DNA from: Gracilariopsis chorda
Taxonomy: Eukaryota > Rhodophyta > Florideophyceae > Gracilariales > Gracilariaceae
Direction of reading: 5' to 3'
Assembly (NCBI GenBank): GCA_003194525.1
Contig: NBIV01000147.1
Coordinates: 146,144 to 210,143, forward strand
Length of the DNA stretch: 64,000 bases
Positions 1-10,292 of this stretch are shown in pieces. Numbering within the stretch: the stretch's first letter is position 1; each line of letters opens with the position of its first letter. Under the pieces are notes generated by a model. It did not search any database. It was not told the origin of the DNA and saw nothing but the letters and a program-made list of their open reading frames with translations. The position numbers were made by a program, and so were the translations under genes.

Positions 1-152
1 ATGCGCCCGCCCGACGCCGACAGTCGCCACCGCGTGGCGCCGACAAACAGCCGTAAAGTTTACACCCCACACCTGGCGCTGTCATCCGCGCCGGCAACAC
101 AGCACCGCGCTGCAAACGCTCACCACCCCCTTTTTCTACAAGCCGCGCAAAG

Positions 153-1820
153 TTACACCGGGATCGGCTGCGCGTTCAGAAAGAACAGGTACGGGTCGTA
201 ACGCCGCTTGAGCCGTTGCAGCCGCTGCAGGCTGCTTCCCCAATACGCGCTCGCGTACCGCCGCAGTCGCAGCTCCGGGTAATTCACGTACACGCCCGAC
301 GTGTACGCCGCCAGGTGTCGCCGCATCCACTCGTACAGCCGCACCTGCTCCTCCACGCTGCCGCCGCCAATGATGTAGTGCGTGATCAGCCGCGCCTCAC
401 GGTGAGCAAATGAATTGTTGCGTCTCCTATCAATCGCGTTGTTAAACAAATTCATCTCGCACACCACGAATTCCACCCCCCTCCCGCCCACGGGACGTCC
501 GCAGAACTCCGCATACCGCTGCCAGAACCACACCGGCGGCGCGTGCCCCGGCCCCCACTTCAGAAACGTCGACTGGTACAGCCGGTCGTTGCCGGCGTTC
601 GCCCCGCGGTACTTCTGCACCCGCAACGCCTTCGATATGTCCACCGCCCGCTCGCGCCCCCACCGCCCCTCCGGCCCGAAGAATGCGTGCACGTCCAGTG
701 CGTTGATGCTTTCGCCGAACAATATCGTGCGACGCCCCTTCACATGGAAGAAAGCATTCCTGGCGAGCCGAGTCCAACACTCGTCCTTCCCGCCCGTCAC
801 GTTGTAACACGCCCCGAATCCATGTAGCCCGCCATCCCCCAGTCGATCCAGGTACATCTCCACCCGGAACCACACATCTCCCCCGGCCTCATCGTACTGT
901 TGCCATCCATGCAACACCTGCCCCGCCACAGCCGTTGGCCACTTGAACCGGAACACCACCGCCTTGTCAAACGGCGCAGACGACGCCGTCCTCACCCTGA
1001 AATTCGTCACTATCCCAAATTGACTGCCCCCCGCCCCGAGCACCCCCCAGTACAGCTCCTCGTTCTGCGTCTCGCTGGCCACTATCACCCGTCCGAAGCG
1101 GTCAATCATGCGCACTTGCTCCACCGAGTCGCACCCCAGCCCGAGCCGACCCTCGTACGGCCCGTGCCCACCGCCCAGCGTGTACCCGCCCATGCCCACC
1201 GCCGGGCACACCCCCGCCGCATACCACCGTCCAAACTTGTGCACGCCCCACAACACGTCGCCCATCGTCGCCCCCGGCCCGATGTCGAACACGTCACCAC
1301 CCACGTGCGTTACATGTTCTATTGAACCCACGTCCACAACAATGCCCTGACACAGCGACTTGCCCACCAGCGAGTGTCCGCCCGCCCGCGCGCACACCGG
1401 AATTCTCAGCGCCTGCGCGCAGAACAACACCAGTTGAACGTCGCCTTCTTTGCGCGCCTCCACAAACGCCATGGGCGCCGATCGGTTCGACTGGTACGAC
1501 CGCTGTCGACGCATTTCATACTCGGGCGACCCGAATATCGTCACGGCCGGCCCGGAAAGCGGTCGCGGAAGGCATCGCAGAAAGTGGTGAAGCGTTGATA
1601 ACGGCGGCGGCGCAGTTGCGGCTAGAATCTGCGCGGTTAGTGGTCGCGGCGGATTCGGATCGCTTGCAGAGTACAGCGATACGGGCCCGTGGGGCGCCAG
1701 CGGAGGCAGAGGCGGCACGGGATGCGACTGTAACAGCGGGTGGTTGTAGTACGCCACGCAAGTTGGCACCACAAGCGACAGCAGCAGTAGCACCATCGTG
1801 GCGGTTAGCGAAGCGCCCAT
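153..1820 (-). CDS. Secreted FAD-linked oxidase, berberine-bridge-enzyme (BBE) type
   Basis: The protein has 555 codons and an ATG start. Residues 1-23 form a hydrophobic signal peptide, so it is probably secreted. An FAD-binding PCMH domain spans about residues 105-285. It contains RAGGHS with H149 and a CPAVGMGGYTLGGG segment with C205, the two positions that carry bicovalent flavin in this family. GAGGSQFG lies near residue 263. The C-terminal BBE domain is seen as YVNYPE (about 521) followed by YWG and a KRRYDP motif. Family members oxidise sugars, oligosaccharides or alcohols with oxygen and release peroxide; the substrate here cannot be read from sequence. The length is normal and there are no frameshifts. 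It lies alone at the GC-rich left edge, with no neighbouring protein gene on the same strand. Confidence 0.92.
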   Translation of the reverse strand: MGASLTATMVLLLLSLVVPTCVAYYNHPLLQSHPVPPLPPLAPHGPVSLYSASDPNPPRPLTAQILAATAPPPLSTLHHFLRCLPRPLSGPAVTIFGSPEYEMRRQRSYQSNRSAPMAFVEARKEGDVQLVLFCAQALRIPVCARAGGHSLVGKSLCQGIVVDVGSIEHVTHVGGDVFDIGPGATMGDVLWGVHKFGRWYAAGVCPAVGMGGYTLGGGHGPYEGRLGLGCDSVEQVRMIDRFGRVIVASETQNEELYWGVLGAGGSQFGIVTNFRVRTASSAPFDKAVVFRFKWPTAVAGQVLHGWQQYDEAGGDVWFRVEMYLDRLGDGGLHGFGACYNVTGGKDECWTRLARNAFFHVKGRRTILFGESINALDVHAFFGPEGRWGRERAVDISKALRVQKYRGANAGNDRLYQSTFLKWGPGHAPPVWFWQRYAEFCGRPVGGRGVEFVVCEMNLFNNAIDRRRNNSFAHREARLITHYIIGGGSVEEQVRLYEWMRRHLAAYTSGVYVNYPELRLRRYASAYWGSSLQRLQRLKRRYDPYLFFLNAQPIPV

Positions 1821-1883
1821 GGCTGGCAGATGTGCTCTTCAGTACGTGAGCAATGGGGCACATGCGGCAGGCGAACAGGCCGC

Positions 1884-1896
1884 CGCTTATAAAGGG
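1884..1896 (-). promoter_or_regulatory. Possible TATA-like core promoter of the oxidase gene
   Basis: Read on the minus strand, a TTTATAAG-like box lies about 68 bases upstream of the oxidase ATG. The core is nearly palindromic, so orientation is ambiguous. No initiator was identified. Confidence 0.25.
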
Positions 1897-2190
1897 GGGT
1901 GAAGCGACTCACGGCGATACGCGCCGCCGCAGCCTAAGCCGCCACGCGACCCTCGCGGCGACACCCGCTTGAACAGCTTGAACAGTCGGTGGTGTCCATC
2001 GTCAGAGCGCTGCGGTCGCACAACGTACGTCGAGCACACGGCTCAACGTGGACGTTGTTCCAGGCGCATCCCTCGCCACGTGGAGCGGCTGCGAGCAAAA
2101 TGTGCTCCCTCGCGACGGAGCGCCGCACCACGTCGCGAGACGTCATTGGCTTCGCCCGCGTACACCCCAACCGATAAAACATAAATGACG

Positions 2191-2194
2191 AAAA
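2191..2194 (-). terminator. RNA polymerase III terminator of the tRNA gene
   Basis: A run of four T on the minus strand begins 20 bases after the 3' end of the tRNA-Pro. Four T is the minimum for Pol III, and the tract is not flanked by other T runs. Confidence 0.5.
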
Positions 2195-2213
2195 GAAGCG
2201 CGAAACGCTGGCG

Positions 2214-2285
2214 GGCGTCTACCGGGGTTCGAACCCGGGACCTCTTCCACCCTAAGGAAGAATCTTACCTCTAGACCATAGACGC
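2214..2285 (-). tRNA. tRNA-Pro, anticodon AGG
   Basis: 72 bases fold into a complete cloverleaf. The acceptor GCGTCTA pairs fully with TAGACGC, and the discriminator is C73, as in eukaryotic tRNA-Pro. The D stem is GTCT/AGAT. The anticodon stem CTTCC/GGAAG encloses loop TTAGGGT, giving anticodon AGG with U33 and G37, the usual proline-isoacceptor context. The variable loop has five bases and the T arm is CCGGG-TTCGAAC-CCCGG. No intron and no encoded CCA are present, so it is a nuclear-type gene. The T arm serves as the B box of the internal Pol III promoter. Confidence 0.95.
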
Positions 2286-2289
2286 CTGG

Positions 2290-4208
2290 AGGAGCCCGTC
2301 TGTCAGCTGTCACACGTGCGCCGTCGTCTCTCCCACCCGTATTTCAAATTGCCCGCGCTCTCTCGCTCCACCACCGCCGCTCATCTCAAGTCTCGTGTTC
2401 AACCTCTCCACACTTCCTCGTAAATACGTATCTTGATACGGGTGCGATGGCGTGCCGGTACCAAACTGCTCGATCTACGTGCTGGCAAACTTCAAACTTC
2501 GCTCGCAGCTTCCACTCCGGCCTGCCGTTATTCGCACACAACGTCCAAGTATCCATGGGTAACATAAGAGCGATACAACGCGCATCGCTTCGCCTCGAAC
2601 AATCGCTCAAACAACCGCTCCAACAGCGCTCACCACTTGAGCTGTAATCCGATACGTCCTCCTCCCCATGTACCCGCAGTCGTGCCAGTCCCGCGTCTTA
2701 GCACCACAACCGTCTGTCCGGACACAATCACGCTACTTTCATCAACAAAAACTTGTTCCCACACCCTACGCCCACAACATCAACATCACTTATCCCCACC
2801 GCGCAAATCCCTTGCCGACTCGTCATCCATTCACTCCGTTCCATGCGCGTCGCCATGCACCCTCTTCACAACTCAATTCGTGTTGAAACTTCCTGACAGC
2901 TAGCCTTGTCACCCTCAGTATACCTTCAACTGAGCGAGAACATAAGTTACGCAACGTTATCGTCTCAACAACTAGCACATATTGCACCCGTATCTTCAGC
3001 CGGCAAATTTCGTTTCTCACGCACACTCTCGGGACATAATCTCTCGCGATGCCATCTGTGCCCGTTCACTCACAATTCATCCCAGCATCCTCCCTTCCCA
3101 TGGTGCGCAACTAAGAGCCAAAAATAACCTCGTATTCACTCGTAAGACCTCCATAATCCTATTTTTTACTCTACTGATCCACAACTGCGAGCAGTATTGG
3201 CAGCTTTCATCATCGTCAACCCGCCACGCGTAAAACCCCCTCCGTCATGAACCCAAAATGCCGCACGCTGGAAATCTTTACTCGCATACTCATTCTTACA
3301 GCGAGGTCACCGTTGGCATGTTATTTGGTGCTTACGGGCCGTGGCCCTAATTCCGAAGCACCAATATTAACCACTATGATTTACAAGACCAATCATGCTC
3401 TCGATGACCAACTTCCCACAATTCACCCATTCGCATCTCCATCTGGCTTCTTCGATTCAGCGGTGTTCGTTCACTGAGCCCTTACCTCGAATAGAAACTA
3501 ACAACACATAACATCCATGTTGCAGTTTATCAAAATCATGAACTGCAGAACTGTGGAAGTCGTTTTCCAAACAAATGACTAGGATGGTGGACGACTTTAG
3601 AGAAACACAAGACCTTCAACAACATTTATCTATTCGCACGAAGACTTCTTTTCATAATGACGAGATATGGCCCGGCAGAGCCCTATTTAGAGTGGAGAAG
3701 TGGTGTTTTGGTTTAGGTGAGCTGCCGTTATGAGCTGCATTGCTAGCTCTCCTCTTCAAACGCAAAAGGAGAGTTTTGTATCTATTGCTCTAAGATTAAT
3801 CAATTCTCTACCATTCAAACGGAGAGTTTGCCTTTTCTGGAGAGTTCTGGGTAGTAACTTTCGCCCATAGAATCAGAACTTTGATTTCTGGTCCACTGTT
3901 GCGTTCTTTATCGTGTACCGTTCACAAAAGGCTGGTTTTGGAAAAAGGTCGATCCCGGAAACTATAATTGTCCAGCCGATATCTTTGAGCCATTGCATTG
4001 GCTCTCAAATCTCATCTGACCATTTGCTTTGTCTCACTGAGACGAAGAGAACAATGTAGAAAAGGCGCTACATTCAAACAACATACGCGCAGAGCCAATA
4101 AAAACCTCGATGAGGATGATGTGTTTATTGTCGATGTTCATCTTCTAACTTCTCCTTGCCTTTGCACGCATCGCTCTCGGGACTCCCAACTCACCACACA
4201 TTTTCTCA
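2290..4208. other. No gene recognised
   Basis: Only short open frames without recognisable domains or motif conservation occur here. Composition drops from GC-rich near the tRNA towards AT-rich at 3.5-4.0 kb. The last 200 bases may hold the leader of the pogo-like element that follows, but I could not identify its terminal inverted repeat. Confidence 0.5.
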
Positions 4209-5756
4209 ATGGCATTGTCCATGCGGAAACAGACCATTCGTCCTAAACGAGCCCAAGCCAGAGCCAAGCACCTGCATCAAATGAAGCACGTAGCAGTATC
4301 TATGCTGCAGCACAAGAAGAGCAAATATAAGATTTGCGACATCGCCAAACGAACACGATTAAGCAAAAGCACAATCTATAATCTCAAAAACCTTGTAGAC
4401 ACACAAAACAAAGAGAAGCTACTCCAAATTCTCAGCGATGAGACCTATTTAAAACTAGATAGTCCTACTGTTCTAACATCAGATGAAGAGAAACTTCTTA
4501 TTGTGAGCAGAATGTTAAAACCCGCTGAACTTGGATTTGTGGTAGATAATGACACATTGAAGTACTTCATGGGGCGTGTAGCTCCCGACGAGCGAGCTGG
4601 ATGGACGAATTGCACTCCATCTGAGTACGCTATTAGGTCATTTCGCGCAAGACACCGTGAGCTGAGATACAAAACGCATCACCCAAAATACAACCCGAAA
4701 CTGAAAGGAAAATCTTATGAGCACATAAAAACTTTCTTCGATGTTTTTGAAAATCTTGAAGCCAAGCATCCTAGTATCCTTCAAGATCCTTCACGCATCT
4801 GGAACACGGACGAGACGGCTGTAGACGGCACGTGAGTTGACGCTCCGAAGGCTTACGGATAGGCCACATCCAAACATGGAGGCTGCAGGGTCGCTTAAAA
4901 GGTACAAGGCGCAAATAAGCACATTTCTGCCGTGTTTGTGTACTCTGCATTTGGGTTGAAAGCACCACCATTCTTCATAAACGCCGGGAAGAATGTTATG
5001 AACAATTGGTTCCATCCAGTTCCAAATATCTACACAAAAAGCTTCACCGATTACAATGAGTTTCAGAGATCTCTCTGGATGCCACGTGATGCTGTCGTGA
5101 AGGGCACAGAACATGGATCAATGGACAGTCAGATTATTGAAGTGTTTATGAAACATATTAACAAGTTTGTACATAAGCACATCCCTGCATCCGAATCATA
5201 CCTGCTAACTCTGAACGGTGCTTTTTGTCGCAAAGGGATCCGGTGGGTGATGTAGTGCGAATAAAACGATTTTATCCCTGTTCTGAAGCCGAAAAACACT
5301 TCTCACATACTGCCGCCATGTGACAGAAGAATCAACATAACCTTCAAAGTGTCCATGAGGTATTTGTGAGACCACTTTGGCCGCTTCGCCGTGTCTGAGA
5401 CCAGAGTTCCGCGGTTCAATCTCGGGTGTGCTGTGTATTCACATGCTACTATATCCGCGCAAGTAATCAAGAATTCATTCGAGGACACTTGGTTATATCC
5501 TTTTAGCCCAGCATTTTCAAATAGTTACAAGGTGGAAGACCTGGAAGGTTGCTCCATAACACAGTCCAAGTGTGACAGTATTGCAGACAGGAATCTTCGT
5601 GTCCACATAAGAGGAAGCGATGCAGAAGTCTGCAAAAAAGCGCGAGACATATTTGAGAACGAACAAAGTGATACAGTGAGATCTGGCTACATGGGCAGTG
5701 CAACGCGCGCTAGACCAATTGATGAGTGTGCCACATGGGTGACACTGGCTAACTAA
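4209..5756 (+). pseudogene. Pogo-like (DDE_1) transposase, broken
   Basis: An ATG-started 208-codon frame (4209-4835) has a basic N-terminus and a Psq-type helix-turn-helix (ICDIAKRTRLSKSTIYNLK, about residues 64-82). It ends at the first catalytic motif, IWNTDET. The following sequence continues the same protein in other frames. One stretch with VFVYSAFGLKAPPFF runs from about 4932 to 5255. Another (about 5391-5756) resembles the family C-terminus with an F..TWLYPFSP block. At least two frameshifts and a TGA interrupt it. The second catalytic site reads LLTLNGAFC, where the family normally has Asp, so it is Asn here. It is therefore inactive. I could not define TIRs or a TA duplication. Confidence 0.8.
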
Positions 5757-5765
5757 TTAATTGAC

Positions 5766-5785
5766 TTATTTATTTATTTATTTTA
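5766..5785. repeat. (TTTA)n simple repeat
   Basis: Five near-perfect TTTA units just after the pogo remnant. This could be the A/T tail of a lost element. Confidence 0.8.
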
Positions 5786-5811
5786 GATAGGTAGTGAAAC
5801 CCCGCTACTGT

Positions 5812-5906
5812 GGTGTGGGGGCATACCACTAGGACCAGCCCCAACCTATGTCACGTAGCCAAGTGCACCTGAAGTTAAGCCTCGCTCACCCATAAGGTCG
5901 GTGCAG
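5812..5906 (+). other. Possible 5S rRNA-derived fragment
   Basis: CATACCAC at 5822 and GAAGTTAAGC at 5871 match two strongly conserved blocks of eukaryotic 5S rRNA in the right order. The spacing is about 11 bases too long and the 3' half is not recognisable. It could be a degenerate pseudogene or the head of a 5S-derived SINE. The TIR element begins directly after it. Confidence 0.25.
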
Positions 5907-5917
5907 CACTCCCTTAC

Positions 5918-6131
5918 CCCCATGACACTTGGGTGACGAATTTTCGTCACCGTATTTTTTGGGTGAACTGGGTGATTCGGTCCCACTGCACCCTGCGTCG
6001 GTGACGGTGCGTGATGCTTGGGTGAACATCACCGACCGTCGGTGAATTCACCCAGCATGTCACCCTGGAATGAGCTTGACTAGACGGGCTTTTCGGCTCT
6101 TCTACGAAACTTTGGCCAGTTCCGTGCCCTT
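5918..6131 (+). repeat. Left terminal inverted repeat
   Basis: 214 bases pairing with 10293-10506 with about six mismatches. It contains a palindrome (GGTGACGAA/TTCGTCACC) 15 bases from the end. The hexamer GGGTGA or its complement TCACCC recurs about six times, which suggests binding sites for the element's own transposase. Confidence 0.93.
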
Positions 6132-6345
6132 TACGATCGCTCAATACAACGAATCTAATCAACGTCAAGAGCTTTGCGGTGTAACAACGTGAATTGTCGA
6201 CAACGCGACCTGGTTTATTGCCCACAACTCTATAATTGCGCACAATACATCATCTCTTTTACATGATGAATACCCTCGCAGAAGAGGCCTTATAATGTAC
6301 TTTTTTTCAGCTTTTCGAGTTCATGTCTTGGAATTGTTGCTCTGA

Positions 6346-9300
6346 CTAACACGCGATCACTGTGCCATGAATTCCAACATGCAGAACATATTGCCTGCCT
6401 ACATGTGCGGCACCATTGTGTTTGCCTTGAACCTCCCTTTTTCTATATTGCTTCCCATTCTTACGAATTGTGTGACTGTACGAACACAAGCAACAGTATG
6501 AAGGTTTTGATTTGACCTTTTCATGTGGTAGTGAGCGCGACAAACGTCGTTGTGTTTCATCAATCCTGTTGTACTTCTCGACCACATTCCGTTTGAACAG
6601 TGGAGCAATATTGCTCTCACGCGATTGCTCTTGTACACTTTGAACTATGTTTTGACTTCGACATGTCTGCTTTGAACACTCCTTTTGCCATAAAACTTTG
6701 AATTCTTTTGCAAGTTGACGAGCATAATCTGCGAATGATGATGATCTCGAAACATTATGACGAAGCTCCCGATACCCGTACGTGTTCGCAACTTTACAAA
6801 CGTCGTCAGGGAGCGCACCGCTATTTTTCGCTCGCGATAATCTATGCACCACTGCTGCATTGTTCACCTGGGCACACAAAAGTCTTCCGATGATGCTCAC
6901 GATTGGGTTTTCAGAAGCATTTGTTAAACAAAGCGAGGTTAGTGCGCGACTGAACTCGTCAACGCCACGTTTCAGGTGATTCCAATAGACTAGAACGGTC
7001 GGTCTAATCATACGAGCGGGTGGAAGTGTACCTTGCTGCCTGACCAGAGCTCGGTACGCCTGGCTGAGGCTGTAGTAAGTTGCGTAAGAATGAAGATCTG
7101 TCGCATGCGACGATCTTAACATAGAATCGTATTCTTCAGGAATATGTCGGGCTTCTTTCCCAATCCAATTAAAGGCAGTTGCACGTATTGCTGCTAATAT
7201 ATAGCTATAACTTGAAAGTATCGACGGAACAAACTCAATAAGAGCGACATAAATTATCTCTCCCATTCCACAGTTACTTCCTTTGGCTACAACAAAGCAC
7301 ACCGTTTTCGTTTGAAGGCACATGGCATGGTGCAAGCATTGTAGTCGGTATTCTGTTGATGGAACCAGGTCATGAAATACCTTTGCAGCATCTGCACTGC
7401 GCCCAACCTCAAGAATAAAATTTGCAGCACCGTATCTACGTCGGACATTTCTTGCAGATTCGATAGTACGCAAAGCGCTCATGGTCTTGACCTCCAAAGC
7501 ACATACTGTGCGACATTGTTCATCATCAATGTAAACCATTAAACCGTCTGGACTGTCGAAAACCATTGCATCAAATCGCGACGCGACCAGCCCTACCGTC
7601 CTAATGTAGTCCACGACAAGTTTGCGTTCTCCTTGATTCACCGTTTTTGAACTCCATACTTTGACATGAGAGCAATCAAAAAACTGCGGTAATGCCTTAA
7701 GGACCTGTGCCTCATTGAATGTACCTTCCTTCATTCCAGCCGTGCTGACAAGCGGTTTCATCACCCAGGACTCCAACGACCTGCTGTACAAGTCTTCCCG
7801 TAGCTTCTTCATTTCGGCCTGCGTTTGCTGCTCCTCCGAAAGGGGCTCCGAGATAGTTTCATGTAGCGCAACAGCTCCGCTTTGAACATCAGCTTGCAGC
7901 TTGATGATCTTGTCAATGACTTCCCCTTTTCTTAGTGCGCCAGAAAGGGAACAACCAATACGGTTCATGGCTGACAAAAGGTCTGCTTTTGTCTTCCTGT
8001 TTAGTTCTGCAACGGTAGAGGACAAGAGAAAAGCCTTAGTTTCCTGAAATGGACTTTCTGCAGTAGCAGACGCAGTATTCATATTAAGAACTTCACATAG
8101 ACTTTGGAAGCGCAATCGTAAAACGCTCTTAGCCTCTTCGGAACTTTCCGGGAAACATGACATACCGTATCCTGTTAGCTTACCCCACACATGCTCCGCT
8201 AACGCCCGGATATTGATCTCATAGTTGTTTGCAAGAACGCGAAGAAAATTGCTCGTTGTTCGCGAAGTATACTGAAAGGCCCTTGCCAAAAACCATCCAG
8301 GATCTTCGGATTGCAGCACGGTGATTTCAGTCACCCCAGCGAGTACTTGTGCCACTTTTGATCGGGATTGATAGGGTAGAAGGACGCCGTTTTGGTATGG
8401 GGCGACATTGTGCTCTGCAACTCTCTCATACACACGATGAAATTCTTCAAGATGTTCCCGGCACTTGAATAATCTGAATCCGGTCTTCGGTATTGGCGTG
8501 AACTTTGATGCTTTAAACATTTCATCGTTGTTGTGGTAAACAGCAGCAACACGCCCACTATAACTCTCCCGGTAGACAATAGCCTCCACTGGGCGGCCAG
8601 AGACAGTATGAGGCTTACGTCGGGCTGAGTAAACTGCACGACAGCCCTTTTCACTCACTTCAACACCCTTATGCCGTTTCCGTAATGGTCCGTCGCCGAA
8701 AATGAATGGATAGTCCAAAGAGCGTTTGTGTGTGCCAAGCACAGTAGCACCCAGTCTGTCATTCAGAAAGTCAATTGCGCATTGATGACTATAACCACGA
8801 TCAGCGGCAAAGGTATGGTCAGTCATCGGTCGAATAGGCCCCGTGGTTGGTACCCCTTGAAGCAATCGTATGAGTCTCTCCCATATATCGATTGACTTTT
8901 CACCTGTTCGTGAATAGTGACTGGCAAGAAAGACAGGGTTCAGAGCAGAACAAATTGCATTGTTGACTGGACCTAATGCCTTTTTCGGATTGTTCACGTG
9001 ACTCATTGCCGTCAATTGGGCTACAGCTCTAGATCGTAATCTCTGATGATCGTCGTCGAGACTGAGAATTGTCTGTTGCGAGATTAACAAGAAAAGCCTA
9101 TTGATTGCAGCAAACTCGTCTTCCAACTCCGTCGCCAAAGAGTTCGCTCGAAGGGGTATATTTGACCAACCACTACCACACTGTTCTACTCGCTGTCTTC
9201 TGCCAACAGTACAGCAGAGCGCAGACCACACTTGGTTGTATCGTTCTCCATTTATGCCAATCTGAAAGAAGAACTCTTTGTTTTCCCGGGAGGTCATGGT

Positions 9301-9750
9301 AGAAACACATGAAGAATAAGAAGCTGCCAGAATATGCAGAATTATGATTCCTTTCAGCTCAACTGAGGAGGTGCTCTCTTGCCTCCTTGCTTTCAAAACT
9401 CTGTTCACATTCGTGGCTATCTTTGCCAATATGTATTCTGGTAGAAAAACGTCAAATATAGCTAGGCGGGAAAGATCACATTCACTAACGCCTCTCTTGT
9501 CTTCTGATACCTCCCTTATTTCTTTCGTTACGCTTCGAAGAATTGCGTTCGCTTCATAAACAAATTGGCGACCAAGTTGGACATTGATTCCGTCAACATC
9601 TATCTCGATCGAATCAAAAGGAGAGGAATATGTCCAGTCTTTCAACCCTTGTCCGAGATTGCCTCTGTTGCTACCATCAGTACTGTTTGAATTATTCTCC
9701 GGCTCTAAGACATCATTGGAATCCAAGCTGAAATCCATGGTGCAGTCCAT
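6346..9750 (-). CDS. Large DDE/E transposase with SAP-like and YqaJ-like nuclease domains
   Basis: 1134 codons from the ATG at 9750. Residues about 225-410 resemble an IS4/piggyBac-type catalytic core: LSLDDDH (D232-D234), then ADRGY (D317) followed by LGTHKR, then VYRE (E395). Residues 577-620 look like a SAP DNA-binding motif (ADLLSAMNRIGCSLSG). Residues about 670-840 match the YqaJ/PD-(D/E)XK nuclease pattern: E680 in GTFNEAQVL, D727 in SRFDAMVF, E753 and K755 in ALEVK, and Q804 in the helix after it. The function inferred is cutting and joining of the element's ends, with a second nuclease of unknown role. The frame continues upstream past one TGA into the 9814-10278 ORF, so this ATG may not be the true start. 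The domain calls come from motif reading, not a profile search. Confidence 0.8.
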   Translation of the reverse strand: MDCTMDFSLDSNDVLEPENNSNSTDGSNRGNLGQGLKDWTYSSPFDSIEIDVDGINVQLGRQFVYEANAILRSVTKEIREVSEDKRGVSECDLSRLAIFDVFLPEYILAKIATNVNRVLKARRQESTSSVELKGIIILHILAASYSSCVSTMTSRENKEFFFQIGINGERYNQVWSALCCTVGRRQRVEQCGSGWSNIPLRANSLATELEDEFAAINRLFLLISQQTILSLDDDHQRLRSRAVAQLTAMSHVNNPKKALGPVNNAICSALNPVFLASHYSRTGEKSIDIWERLIRLLQGVPTTGPIRPMTDHTFAADRGYSHQCAIDFLNDRLGATVLGTHKRSLDYPFIFGDGPLRKRHKGVEVSEKGCRAVYSARRKPHTVSGRPVEAIVYRESYSGRVAAVYHNNDEMFKASKFTPIPKTGFRLFKCREHLEEFHRVYERVAEHNVAPYQNGVLLPYQSRSKVAQVLAGVTEITVLQSEDPGWFLARAFQYTSRTTSNFLRVLANNYEINIRALAEHVWGKLTGYGMSCFPESSEEAKSVLRLRFQSLCEVLNMNTASATAESPFQETKAFLLSSTVAELNRKTKADLLSAMNRIGCSLSGALRKGEVIDKIIKLQADVQSGAVALHETISEPLSEEQQTQAEMKKLREDLYSRSLESWVMKPLVSTAGMKEGTFNEAQVLKALPQFFDCSHVKVWSSKTVNQGERKLVVDYIRTVGLVASRFDAMVFDSPDGLMVYIDDEQCRTVCALEVKTMSALRTIESARNVRRRYGAANFILEVGRSADAAKVFHDLVPSTEYRLQCLHHAMCLQTKTVCFVVAKGSNCGMGEIIYVALIEFVPSILSSYSYILAAIRATAFNWIGKEARHIPEEYDSMLRSSHATDLHSYATYYSLSQAYRALVRQQGTLPPARMIRPTVLVYWNHLKRGVDEFSRALTSLCLTNASENPIVSIIGRLLCAQVNNAAVVHRLSRAKNSGALPDDVCKVANTYGYRELRHNVSRSSSFADYARQLAKEFKVLWQKECSKQTCRSQNIVQSVQEQSRESNIAPLFKRNVVEKYNRIDETQRRLSRSLPHEKVKSKPSYCCLCSYSHTIRKNGKQYRKREVQGKHNGAAHVGRQYVLHVGIHGTVIAC

Positions 9751-9813
9751 CTCGTTGCTGAATAGCGATGACCAGACGTCTTCTACGGCAACAGTACGTG
9801 CTTCAACAGCATT

Positions 9814-10278
9814 TCATGTTTTGTACTGAGTATTGTCATTTGTTCTGTTGTCAAACTCCGCTTTAAGGAGGCGGATTTCTTCTTCAGGTATAACATGATT
9901 GTGATTACGTTGCTCGGTTTGTGACAGACTTGAAGAACTTTCTGACTGGTTAATGTCGAGATTGTTGTACTCAAATGAAGGGTCATCATCGCTATTGAAA
10001 GAATCATTTGCAGTAGATTCAATACTGTTGATGAATTGCTGAAGATTTTGTTCTGAAACGTTTGAAGGCAGTACTGCAAGACCATTTTCTGGAGCGCTTT
10101 TGTCAGAAATATTAAAGGAAATTGGAGACAAGCTGTTCTGGATGGGTGAGGATAGTGACTGCTGATCATGTGCTTCAGATGTACTGTTTCGCGAGATGGT
10201 TAAGTGATCTTGTGAAGCAGAACAACTGGATTTCTTGAGAGGGCTTGGCACAAATGTGTCAACTTTACGTCGACTCAT
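9814..10278 (-). CDS. N-terminal part of the transposase, Ser/Asn-rich acidic
   Basis: 154 codons from ATG 10278 in exactly the same frame as the 1134-codon ORF, separated from it by one TGA (9814-9816) and 20 sense codons. It begins MSRRKVDTF, is rich in Ser, Asn and Asp, and shows no catalytic motif. It starts 15 bases inside the right TIR. Most likely it is the first part of the same protein. Either the TGA lies in a 69-base in-frame intron (9758-9826, GTACAA...TTCAG) or it is a nonsense mutation in a dead copy. A separate small protein is possible but less economical. Confidence 0.6.
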   Translation of the reverse strand: MSRRKVDTFVPSPLKKSSCSASQDHLTISRNSTSEAHDQQSLSSPIQNSLSPISFNISDKSAPENGLAVLPSNVSEQNLQQFINSIESTANDSFNSDDDPSFEYNNLDINQSESSSSLSQTEQRNHNHVIPEEEIRLLKAEFDNRTNDNTQYKT

Positions 10279-10292
10279 TTTGAACGATGATG

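Noticed and set aside
442-873. 143-codon and other antisense frames across the oxidase gene
   Set aside because: Shadow frames caused by high GC. Only the 555-codon frame has family motifs and a signal peptide.
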